The translations under genes were made by a program, and so were the position numbers. From Clostridiales bacterium (GTDB lineage: Bacteria > Bacillota > Clostridia > Christensenellales > Aristaeellaceae), in NCBI GenBank assembly GCA_004557905.1, contig SFFH01000062.1:1-14187 (forward strand): 14,187 bases of DNA. Reading direction: 5' to 3'. How positions within the stretch are numbered: the stretch's first letter is position 1; every line of letters starts with the position of its first letter. Shown piece after piece: positions 1 through 5,225 of the stretch. The notes beneath the pieces are model-generated. The model was given only the letters and a program-made list of their open reading frames with translations. It was not told the DNA's origin and ran no database searches.

Positions 1-1
1 C

Positions 2-244
2 AGCGCGCTGCATGTGGATGCGCTGATCTGCGGCGGCATCGGCGGCGGCGCACAGCAGGCGCTGGCGGCAGCTGGCATCCGGCTCTATGCCGGCGTAACC
101 GGCAGCGCCGACGCGGCGGCACAGGCTCTGGCGGAGGGCAAGCTGGCCTGCAATGCCAACGCGACGTGCAATCACCATGGGGAGCATCACGAGGGCAGCT
201 GCGGCAGCCACGGCTGCGGTCATCATTCCTGCGGGGAAAAGTGA
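2..244 (+). CDS. NifX/NifB-type iron-molybdenum cofactor-binding domain protein, 3' end only
   Basis: Only the last 80 codons are present; the reading frame is open from base 2 and stops with TGA at 242-244. The visible part carries the ICGGIGGGAQQAL and YAGVTGSADAAA stretches typical of the C-terminal half of the dinitrogenase iron-molybdenum cofactor biosynthesis domain (NifX/NifB C-terminal/NafY fold). It ends in a tail of about 30 residues very rich in Cys, His, Gly and Asn (for example CGSHGCGHHSCGEK). In anaerobic Clostridia such small proteins are common outside nitrogen-fixation loci and probably bind an iron-sulfur or other metal cofactor; the tail suggests extra metal binding. The neighbouring rubredoxin and rubrerythrin genes fit a role in iron or redox metabolism rather than proof of nitrogen fixation. 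The GTG at 14 is an internal codon, not the start. Confidence 0.8.
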   Translation, partial: SALHVDALICGGIGGGAQQALAAAGIRLYAGVTGSADAAAQALAEGKLACNANATCNHHGEHHEGSCGSHGCGHHSCGEK

Positions 245-305
245 TATAGTCACGGAACGAATCAGGCAGGACGTGTATACTGATCACAAAGGAGGCGGTG
301 AAACC

Positions 306-965
306 ATGAAGCAATATGTCTGCACCATCTGCGGATTCACCTACGACGAGGCCAAGGGCATCCCGGAGGCGGGGATTGCCCCGGGAACCCGGTGGGCGGA
401 TCTGCCGGAGGACTGGGTATGTCCGCTGTGCGGCGCAAGGAAATCCGATTTCAGAGAGAAGGCCGAGCCGGTCAGCACCGGCGCGGCAGCGGTGGACAAG
501 CCCCACGTGGACAAGGAGCTGTCCGCCATGGAGATGAGCATCATCTGCTCCAACCTCGCCAGGGGCTGTGAGAAGCAGTACATGCCCCGGCAGGCGGAGG
601 ACTTCAGGACGCTGGCGGATTTCTTCCGCAGCAAGGCGGAGCCTGCGAAGGAGGCTGGCACGGACAGGCTGCTGGCACTCATCGAGCACGACCTGACCGT
701 GGGCTATCCCTACGGCAATGCTGTAGCGGGAGAAAAGCCGGATCGCGGCGCGCTGCGCTGCCAGGTCTGGAGCGAGAAGGTCACCCGGATGCTGAAATCC
801 TTGCTGACCCGCTATCAGGCCGAAGGAGAAAAAATGCTGGAGAATACCGGCGTCTGGGTCTGCACGGTGTGTGGCTTTGTCTATGTGGGCGACACTGCGC
901 CGGAGCTTTGCCCGGTGTGCAAGGTACCCAGCTGGAAATTTGAAAAGGTGGAAGGGAGGGCCTGA
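306..965 (+). CDS. Two-rubredoxin protein with a central helical domain
   Basis: A 219-residue protein. The start is ATG 306, eight to ten bases after a strong AAAGGAGG site (288-295). Residues 1-50 are a standard rubredoxin with iron ligands C6, C9, C39 and C42 and the usual GIAPGT and LPEDWVCPLCG segments. Residues 85-175 are a Cys-containing, mostly helical domain I cannot assign (it begins around EMSIICSNLARGCEKQ). Residues 177-219 form a second short rubredoxin-like iron site (C186, C189, C202, C205) like the one that ends rubrerythrins. The likely role is cytoplasmic electron transfer to peroxide- or oxygen-reducing enzymes such as the rubrerythrin encoded 2 bp downstream. A weak TATACT box lies at 276-281 without a convincing -35 element. 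An in-frame ATG at 834 behind AAGGAG (823-828) could yield the C-terminal domain alone. Confidence 0.85.
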   Translation: MKQYVCTICGFTYDEAKGIPEAGIAPGTRWADLPEDWVCPLCGARKSDFREKAEPVSTGAAAVDKPHVDKELSAMEMSIICSNLARGCEKQYMPRQAEDFRTLADFFRSKAEPAKEAGTDRLLALIEHDLTVGYPYGNAVAGEKPDRGALRCQVWSEKVTRMLKSLLTRYQAEGEKMLENTGVWVCTVCGFVYVGDTAPELCPVCKVPSWKFEKVEGRA

Positions 966-967
966 CC

Positions 968-2113
968 ATGAGCGAAAAGTACGCCGTCCGGAATCTTCGC
1001 CTGTGTACCAAGGACTGCCTGTGTCTGTATGTCTGCCCCACCGGCGCCACGGACACGGAGAACAGTATCATCGACCCGGAGAAGTGCATCGGCTGCGGTG
1101 CCTGCGCCGAGGCCTGCCCCTCCGCGGCGATCTCCATGGTGCCCAAGGAACTCCCTGTGCAGCAGCCCAAGGAGGACAAGGTCGTGGAGGCGCTGCGCGG
1201 CCTGATTGGGAGCAAGGCCAAGGCGGAGAGTATCGCCGCCCAGCTGCCCGACGCGCTGAGCGCCGCCGTCGCAAAGTCTTCCCGCTTAATGGCGGAGGAT
1301 CTGTGCCGCGAGGCGGGCTTCATGCTCCCGCAGAGCGGCAATACCAAGGCATTTCTTGAGAGCATCAAAACAGTTCCAGGTGTCCCGACGGAGGCTGTCG
1401 AGGATCTGCTTCATACCCTGAAATTCAACGAGAAAACGGAGGAAAAGAAAATGGAGAAGTGGAAATGTACCGTCTGCGGCTATATCCATGAGGGCCCGAT
1501 GACCCCGAATTTCAAGTGTCCCATCTGCAAGCAGCCCGCCGAGAAGTTTGTCAAGATCGAGGACGCTGCCCCTGCGAAGAACCCGTATGCCGGCACCAAG
1601 ACCGAGAAGAACCTCTGGGAGGCCTTCGCCGGCGAGAGCCAGGCCCGCAACAAGTACACCTACTTTGCATCTGTCGCCAAGAAGGCCGGCTACGAGCAGA
1701 TCGCTGCGCTGTTCCTGCAGACGGCGGAGAACGAGAAAGAGCACGCCAAGCTGTGGTTCAAGGCACTGGGCGAGCTGGGCGACACGGCGGAGAACCTGCT
1801 CCACGCCGCCGAGGGCGAGAATGCCGAGTGGACGGACATGTACGAGCGCATGGCGCGCGAGGCTGAGGAGGAGGGCTTTGCCGCGCTGGCGGCGCAGTTC
1901 CGCGGCGTGGCGGCCATTGAAAAGGCACACGAGGAGCGCTACCGCGCCCTGCTTCACAATGTGGAGACCAAGGCCGTGTTTGAGAAGAGCGGCGTGATGG
2001 TCTGGGAATGCCGCAACTGCGGTCACATCGTGGTCGGCACCAAGGCGCCAGAGGTCTGCCCCGTCTGCAAGCATCCGCAGGCGTATTTCGAGGTTCGCAA
2101 GGAGAATTACTGA
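968..2113 (+). CDS. Ferredoxin-rubrerythrin fusion protein
   Basis: A 381-residue protein with ATG 968 two bases after the previous stop and a GGGAGG site at 954-959. Residues 1-60 form a two-cluster [4Fe-4S] ferredoxin. Its second cluster has the standard C40, C43, C46, C50-Pro spacing, while the first has all four cysteines in unusual spacing (C13, C17, C19, C23). Residues 60-160 are a helical linker. Residues 162-200 are an N-terminal rubredoxin-like site (C167, C170, C184, C187). The di-iron ferritin-like four-helix domain follows (about 205-335; E223, the E256-H259 ExxH motif and a second ExxH in IEKAHEERY). A C-terminal rubredoxin (CRNCG and CPVCK) ends the protein. Rubrerythrins reduce hydrogen peroxide in anaerobes; the fused ferredoxin could feed electrons directly. 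The frame is open throughout, and an internal Shine-Dalgarno plus ATG at 1451 could also give a separate 220-residue rubrerythrin. Confidence 0.88.
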   Translation: MSEKYAVRNLRLCTKDCLCLYVCPTGATDTENSIIDPEKCIGCGACAEACPSAAISMVPKELPVQQPKEDKVVEALRGLIGSKAKAESIAAQLPDALSAAVAKSSRLMAEDLCREAGFMLPQSGNTKAFLESIKTVPGVPTEAVEDLLHTLKFNEKTEEKKMEKWKCTVCGYIHEGPMTPNFKCPICKQPAEKFVKIEDAAPAKNPYAGTKTEKNLWEAFAGESQARNKYTYFASVAKKAGYEQIAALFLQTAENEKEHAKLWFKALGELGDTAENLLHAAEGENAEWTDMYERMAREAEEEGFAALAAQFRGVAAIEKAHEERYRALLHNVETKAVFEKSGVMVWECRNCGHIVVGTKAPEVCPVCKHPQAYFEVRKENY

Positions 2114-2195
2114 GAAATAGCTGATGAGCGGGTTTGGAGGACGTCATTTTCAACACAATCATTTCCTGAACGCAACAGCATCATCTGATCAATTC

Positions 2196-2230
2196 AGCCT
2201 ACGCGAAAGCCGCGCAGGCTGGATTTTCTA
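2196..2230 (+). terminator. Intrinsic terminator after the rubrerythrin gene
   Basis: A 10-bp stem with one mismatch (AGCCTACGCG pairing with CGCGCAGGCT, loop at 2206-2210) is followed by GGATTTTCT. It lies 82 bp after the stop codon and would end the redox transcript. Confidence 0.65.
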
Positions 2231-2374
2231 TTATCGGCAGTGCGTCGCAGACAAGACGCCGGAAAGCGCAGGGCCGCTCCGATATGAGATTGGCTCGGAC
2301 ACTATGAAACTGATGAGTGAAGAATTACCGTATCCACGAATAAGCGCGACTTATGTGTGCTGCTTACCTGGTAC

Positions 2375-2403
2375 TTTACAATATACATCAATTCTGCTAC
2401 GAT
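2375..2403 (+). promoter_or_regulatory. Putative sigma-A promoter of the sigma-70-like gene
   Basis: TTTACA (2375-2380), a 17-bp spacer and TACGAT (2398-2403) make a plausible housekeeping promoter in an AT-rich stretch. The predicted start of transcription falls near 2410, at the edge of the LexA box, leaving an untranslated leader of about 135 nt. The rest of 2231-2536 shows no gene I can support. Confidence 0.5.
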
Positions 2404-2410
2404 ATATTGA

Positions 2411-2422
2411 GAACATATGTTC
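2411..2422. promoter_or_regulatory. LexA (SOS) box
   Basis: GAACATATGTTC is a perfect 12-bp palindrome identical to the core of the Gram-positive LexA/DinR operator consensus (GAAC, four bases, GTTC). It sits just downstream of a putative -10 box, over the predicted transcription start, where a bound repressor would block initiation of the sigma-70-like gene. This suggests DNA-damage induction of the element. Confidence 0.75.
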
Positions 2423-2545
2423 CTCTATTTTGTTGAAAGAAACGCAAGAAATAAATGAAAACACATGGAACATTCCGGCCACTTTCATGCCGTATACCCT
2501 TAGAGGGACTCTTCAGCACACAAGACCAGAACCGAGGTGAAGCCC

Positions 2546-3493
2546 ATGAACCGAGAGAATCCCGTTTATGACAAGCCCTTTGTCACGAAGGAACCCGGCA
2601 ACAAGCTGCGCATCTCCAAGAGCGCCTACAAAGCCTGGCTGCCGATGTTCTACTGCATTCCCAAAGAGATCGTGCAGCAGCGCCCCATCTATCTGCAGCT
2701 GCCCCGCTGCCCGTATGAGATTCTTCGTACGGACAAGTACGATAAAATCGTCAATGACGATGCTTTCCTTGAAACCATCTGGGACGCATACGCACTGTGC
2801 ATCTGGCAGTATCTGCCCATCCCGGATAAGGATGAAGGCCACAAGCTGATGACGGGAAGCATCCACAATTACTCCGGCGATTTTCCACTGTGGCGCGTGT
2901 CGTATATGATTCAGGCACTCATCAAGGAAAAGCTGGAAAGTGAGGGCATCTTCACGCTGCAAAGGCTGTTCTGCCTTATGCCGGGCATGGAGATTGCGTG
3001 GGCTTCTCTTGCCGACTTTGGCAGGCTGGTCGGAAACCTGACGATGCAGATCATCGAAGAAAACCACTGGCAGCCCATGATCGACGAGGCGTGGCAAAGC
3101 CGCAGCGAGGAGGACTTTGACGAAACGCACATGAGTCGTGACAGAATCGATCAGTATCGCAAGTGGAGCCATTGCCGTTCCAGCATGGGCACACCTTTGT
3201 CTCTGGAGCAGATCAGCGAAAGCGATGAAGGAGATGAGAACGAACCGGCTGATCCGAAGGGAGAGTTTGAAGACGAGCTGCTCAGCAAGATCAGGATGGA
3301 AGCATTCCTGCAGCGCCTGCCAGAACGTGACCGGCAGATCTTCGAGCTGAAGATGCAGGGGCTTACCGATCAGGCCATCGCCGAGAAGGTGGGATTCCGG
3401 AATCACAGCGCCGTCGTCAAGCGCAGAAAGCAGATTGCCAGACAGTTTCTGGAATACACAGACGAAGAGAACCTCAAAGGAACGAACCCCTAA
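2546..3493 (+). CDS. Sigma-70 region-4-containing regulator of a mobile element
   Basis: A 315-residue protein. ATG 2546 is preferred over the in-frame GTG at 2537 because GAGGTG (2534-2539) then serves as the ribosome binding site at a normal distance. Residues 258-300 match sigma-70 region 4: LPERDRQIFELKMQGLTDQA followed by the recognition-helix stretch IAEKVGFRNHSAVVKRRKQI. Residues 1-230 are not a standard sigma factor; an acidic linker (SESDEGDENEPADPKGEFED) separates them from the helix-turn-helix. Proteins of this type occur in Gram-positive integrative elements upstream of the excision genes, as in the Tn916 layout with a sigma-like orf7 ahead of xis and int. Here an excisionase-like gene follows, fitting a role as transcriptional activator of the element. 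The upstream LexA box suggests SOS control. The exact function is inferred. Confidence 0.7.
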   Translation: MNRENPVYDKPFVTKEPGNKLRISKSAYKAWLPMFYCIPKEIVQQRPIYLQLPRCPYEILRTDKYDKIVNDDAFLETIWDAYALCIWQYLPIPDKDEGHKLMTGSIHNYSGDFPLWRVSYMIQALIKEKLESEGIFTLQRLFCLMPGMEIAWASLADFGRLVGNLTMQIIEENHWQPMIDEAWQSRSEEDFDETHMSRDRIDQYRKWSHCRSSMGTPLSLEQISESDEGDENEPADPKGEFEDELLSKIRMEAFLQRLPERDRQIFELKMQGLTDQAIAEKVGFRNHSAVVKRRKQIARQFLEYTDEENLKGTNP

Positions 3494-3509
3494 CAACCCG
3501 ACAACATTG

Positions 3510-3536
3510 ACCACCGCCTGAGGACGGTGGTTTTAT
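3510..3536 (+). terminator. Intrinsic terminator after the sigma-70-like gene
   Basis: CCACCG (3511-3516) pairs with CGGTGG (3525-3530), extended by A3510-T3531, and is followed by TTTTATT. It starts 17 bp after the stop codon. Confidence 0.8.
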
Positions 3537-3609
3537 TATGTCAGTCTGCCCGGAAAGCCTCAGCCTCGAGCTGAGAAGTAGCGGGATTTATATCACTTTG
3601 TCGGAGATG

Positions 3610-3630
3610 GAGCCGGCATCATGCCGGTTC
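3610..3630. repeat. Inverted repeat upstream of the excisionase-like gene
   Basis: CCGGCAT (3613-3619) and ATGCCGG (3621-3627) are perfect inverted arms around one base, and the flanks extend the pairing to 3610-3630. There is no T-run after it, so an operator or leader hairpin for the gene at 3660 is more likely than a terminator. The function is not established. Confidence 0.5.
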
Positions 3631-3659
3631 TATTGCTCAAATTCGAGGAGGTCTGAACA

Positions 3660-3887
3660 ATGAGCGCGATTTTTTCTGATTTGCCCGATGTGCTGGATGC
3701 CAAGACGCTGGCACAGGCACTTTCCATTTCCAAATCCAGCGCATACGCCCTGATGAACCTTGAGGATTTCCCCACGCTTCAACTTGGTGCGCGGAAGCTG
3801 GTGACCAAGCCGGATCTCATCGCATGGATGAGCAGGCATATCCGCGACGGAGGCGCAGTGAATGACCCACCTGAAGAAATCACCTGA
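3660..3887 (+). CDS. Excisionase-like helix-turn-helix protein
   Basis: A 75-residue protein; ATG 3660 follows a strong GAGGAGG site. Residues 13-57 have the pattern of the MerR/excisionase-type helix-turn-helix (HTH_17): LDAKTLAQALSISKSSAYAL, then a short wing and LGARKLVTKPDLIAWM. Such small proteins bind DNA near attachment sites and steer an integrase toward excision, or act as small regulators. The position after a sigma-like regulator and close to a tRNA with a duplicated 3' end supports the excisionase reading. No integrase gene follows in the window. It overlaps the next small gene by 26 bp. Confidence 0.7.
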   Translation: MSAIFSDLPDVLDAKTLAQALSISKSSAYALMNLEDFPTLQLGARKLVTKPDLIAWMSRHIRDGGAVNDPPEEIT

Positions 3888-4035
3888 CCAGACAAACGGC
3901 GGCATGGACATCCCGGATGCAGCCATCGAGCGCATCGCCCGTGCCATGCTGCCCATGATACAACGATACTATGAGAGCGACGATGGCATGCGCGAGCTTG
4001 CCGCGTGGAAACAGAAACATGAGGAGGAACCCTAG
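3862..4035 (+). CDS. Small hypothetical protein overlapping the excisionase-like gene
   Basis: A 57-residue frame running from ATG 3862 to TAG 4033-4035, starting inside the 3' end of the excisionase-like gene (26-bp overlap, suggesting translational coupling). The protein begins MTHLKKSPDQTNGGMDIPDA, contains a likely helix (AAIERIARAMLPMIQRYYES), and ends in the charged AAWKQKHEEEP. I do not recognise a family. Its GC-rich codon use resembles the gene before it and not the AT-rich sequence after it. In related element layouts a small gene often sits between xis and int; here the sequence after it no longer encodes an integrase. Confidence 0.5.
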   Translation: MTHLKKSPDQTNGGMDIPDAAIERIARAMLPMIQRYYESDDGMRELAAWKQKHEEEP

Positions 4036-4148
4036 TTGAGAATAAACTTCTATGAATGAGCAAATTTGAAAAACTGAACAAAAAATAGAGACATCCCAAC
4101 GTGGTGAATGGTACAATGAAATTGCCCAAAATCCATCCGACCACACCC

Positions 4149-4341
4149 ACGAAAGGAGATGTCGACCTGCACTTTGATGGTACTCTTCTTGTTGATCAGT
4201 TAAGAAATAATCACCTTTCAAAAAGCGTTCCGGCGTATTAAGGGGTGAGATTAAGAATCTCGATGGTTTAAAGAATTGATCGATATCCTCAATTTCCAAA
4301 GTCTTTTGCGTTTGCTTGACTCTATTTTTGAGTTCCAGTAT
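4149..4341 (-). pseudogene. AT-rich coding fragment of unknown origin
   Basis: On the - strand a frame is open from about 4341 downward and reads LELKNRVKQTQKTLEIEDID, then QFFKPSRFLISPLNTPERFL and KGDYFLTDQQEEYHQ, before less protein-like sequence below about 4170. It has no start codon of its own, begins where TnpV similarity ends, and is visibly richer in A and T than its neighbours. It looks like an internal scrap of a larger gene left by rearrangement; I do not recognise the parent family. The rest of 4036-4170 holds no supportable gene, only the short + strand frame beginning MSKFEKLNKK at 4056, which stops at once. Confidence 0.3.
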
Positions 4342-4666
4342 TCATCATGCCCACCCATCTCATTGGGTCAGCCACTTTCAAATCTTCATTGACACCCACC
4401 TCTGCTGCCATCCGGGGGATCATCTGATCCAGCAAACGCTGGGCTTCTGAATCCGCCGCATGCAGATCGTCACACAGCTTTCCGCTGAGGAGCAGTCGGC
4501 TGTACAACCCTGGGCGATGCTCTTTCAGATACTTCATTCGTGCGCTGCCGTATTTACCGAGAGGCTGGGATGCTTCGATTTCAATATCGGGGAGGTAGTA
4601 ATCCCCGACGGGGGTGTAGTCCAGTCCGTTTTGACTGTCGTAGATTTTGGAAGGAAGTGTATTCAT
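4322..4666 (-). CDS. tnpV: TnpV-family transposon protein, C-terminally truncated
   Basis: A 114-residue protein; the start at 4666 on the - strand has a GAGGAA site five bases upstream (complement of 4672-4677). The segments GDYYLPDIEI, QPLGKYGSARMKYLKEHRPG, SRLLLSGKL, AQRLLDQMIPRMAAEVGVNE and DPMRWVGMMN follow the TnpV family, small proteins of unknown biochemical role carried by Clostridia transposons and mobilisable elements. Family members continue with roughly 20 more residues after the WVG.MN motif; here the frame turns into TGTQK and stops, at the junction with the AT-rich fragment. The gene is thus probably a truncated remnant rather than a working component, although its ribosome binding site is intact. 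4667-4789 holds no other supportable gene. Confidence 0.75.
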   Translation of the reverse strand: MNTLPSKIYDSQNGLDYTPVGDYYLPDIEIEASQPLGKYGSARMKYLKEHRPGLYSRLLLSGKLCDDLHAADSEAQRLLDQMIPRMAAEVGVNEDLKVADPMRWVGMMNTGTQK

Positions 4667-4789
4667 GGTGGTTCCTCACTTTCTTGTGGTGTCGGTCATA
4701 ATGTGCTGCTGCAACCGCTGACTGTTTGTTCCTACTGCTCTCCTTTCGTCGTTTGATTCTATCACACCACAATACTCGAGAGAAAAAGA

Positions 4790-4833
4790 AGAAATCCGAA
4801 CCCATCCCCAATCGGGATTAAGTTCGGATTTCT
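4790..4833. terminator. Long hairpin beside the second tRNA-end copy
   Basis: Twelve-bp perfect arms (AGAAATCCGAAC at 4790-4801 and GTTCGGATTTCT at 4822-4833) enclose a smaller ATCCC/GGGAT stem (4804-4808, 4814-4818). On the - strand it lies just after the copied tRNA 3' end, as a terminator would. There is only a weak T-run, so a factor-independent terminator is likely but not certain. Confidence 0.5.
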
Positions 4834-4839
4834 CAAGTA

Positions 4840-4864
4840 TGGTGGTGCTTACTGGACTCGAACC
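4840..4864 (-). repeat. Copy of the tRNA-Val 3' end (probable attachment-site duplicate)
   Basis: These 25 bases are identical, in the same orientation, to 5006-5030: the last 25 nt of the tRNA-Val gene, from the 3' side of the T stem and loop through CCA. Identity stops sharply on both sides. A tRNA 3' end duplicated at short range is the usual footprint of tyrosine-recombinase integration. The upstream flank (to 4945) cannot form a tRNA acceptor stem, so this is not a second functional tRNA. Confidence 0.75.
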
Positions 4865-4911
4865 GTTTGCCCGCGGCCTGCATCCGCCACAGGCGGCGTC
4901 CGCGGTCAAAC
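4865..4911. other. Stable 47-nt stem-loop next to the att copy
   Basis: The arms 4865-4876 and 4900-4911 (CCGCGGTCAAAC against GTTTGCCCGCGG) pair at 11 of 12 positions. Inside them CCGCC and GGCGG form a second stem when read on the - strand. It directly abuts the copied tRNA 3' end. Its function is unknown. Confidence 0.45.
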
Positions 4912-4967
4912 CTCCATCGATGCGGTTCACAGGATGATGCGGCCACCGGATGGAGACGGAAAGAAAA

Positions 4968-5008
4968 CCAAATGAAAAACCACCCATGAAGGGTGGTTTT
5001 TCATTTGG
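4968..5008 (-). terminator. Terminator of tRNA-Val, perfect 18-bp palindrome
   Basis: Perfect 18-bp arms (4968-4985 and 4991-5008) surround a 5-nt loop. The core is AAAAACCACCC against GGGTGGTTTTT, giving a T-run on either strand, so it can terminate in both directions. Unusually, the arm includes the tRNA's own encoded CCA end (5006-5008). Confidence 0.8.
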
Positions 5009-5030
5009 TGGTGCTTACTGGACTCGAACC
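5006..5030 (-). repeat. tRNA-Val 3' end, matching copy of the repeat at 4840-4864
   Basis: These 25 bases, identical to 4840-4864, lie inside the functional tRNA gene and would be the attachment-site half that keeps the tRNA intact after integration. Confidence 0.7.
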
Positions 5031-5081
5031 AGTGACCCCATCGATGTGAACGATGTGCTCTACCAACTGAGCCAAAGCACC
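5006..5081 (-). tRNA. tRNA-Val (anticodon CAC)
   Basis: Read on the - strand, a full cloverleaf forms. The acceptor is GGTGCTT/AAGCACC (5075-5081 with 5010-5016), the D stem is GCTC/GAGC, the anticodon stem is CATCG/CGATG with loop TTCACAT (anticodon CAC, reading GUG valine codons), and the T arm is ACTGG-TTCGAGT-CCAGT. A discriminator A (5009) and encoded CCA (5006-5008) complete it. It has its own consensus promoter and terminator, and its 3' end is the likely integration target of the neighbouring element. Confidence 0.95.
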
Positions 5082-5094
5082 GGGAACGAAATGT

Positions 5095-5123
5095 ATTATA
5101 GCACCGCACGGGCGGAATGTCAA
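5095..5123 (-). promoter_or_regulatory. Consensus promoter of tRNA-Val
   Basis: On the - strand TTGACA (5118-5123), exactly 17 bp, then TATAAT (5095-5100). Both hexamers are perfect sigma-A consensus, as is common for stable RNA genes. Transcription would begin a few bases before the tRNA 5' end at 5081. Confidence 0.85.
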
Positions 5124-5165
5124 CCCTTGATTTTACATTTTCTTTTTTCGCGCGGAAGAAAGCTG

Positions 5166-5194
5166 TTGACTTTAGTGTGCTAACGTGATACTAT
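5166..5194 (+). promoter_or_regulatory. Promoter of the histidine operon
   Basis: TTGACT (5166-5171), 17 bp, then TACTAT (5189-5194): five and four matches to the sigma-A hexamers, 31 bp ahead of the first start codon. It diverges from the tRNA promoter. No T-box leader or His-codon leader peptide is visible between it and the repressor gene. Confidence 0.7.
5172..5183. promoter_or_regulatory. Candidate operator for the YerC/HisR-type repressor
   Basis: TTAGTGTGCTAA has inverted TTAG/CTAA ends and lies between the -35 and -10 boxes, where a bound repressor would block RNA polymerase. A second imperfect dyad, TAGTGT (5173-5178) with ATACTA (5188-5193), overlaps it. Binding by the adjacent TrpR-family protein is inferred from position and symmetry. 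Confidence 0.45.
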
Positions 5195-5225
5195 ATTACC
5201 GCGATAACTGAGTGAGGTGAATCGG

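Noticed and set aside
2357..2371. GTGCTGCTTACCTGG resembles part of the tRNA-Val 3' end and could be a left attachment site.
   Set aside because: It needs one mismatch and one inserted base over about 15 positions, while recombinase core repeats are normally exact, as the 4840 copy is. Chance similarity is as likely.
2124..2540. A 138-codon frame on the + strand between the rubrerythrin and sigma-like genes.
   Set aside because: It runs through the terminator, promoter and LexA box, lacks a ribosome binding site and resembles no family.
4158..4168. GTCGACCTGCA matches a common cloning-vector polylinker and might mark a vector junction.
   Set aside because: Only 11 bases match, no other vector sequence is nearby, and the flanking sequence continues without a vector signature.
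4865..4911. The hairpin could be an integron-type attC site.
   Set aside because: The arms do not fit the RYYYAAC/GTTRRRY core boxes and no integron integrase or cassette is present.
4840..4945. A second tRNA gene on the - strand.
   Set aside because: Only the last 25 nt match; the 5' side reads GGTGGCC rather than GGTGCTT, and the T stem and anticodon arm do not pair.
5082..5225. A T-box riboswitch or His-leader attenuator controlling the operon.
   Set aside because: The spacer is occupied by two promoters, with no specifier stem, T-box sequence, run of His codons or terminator hairpin.
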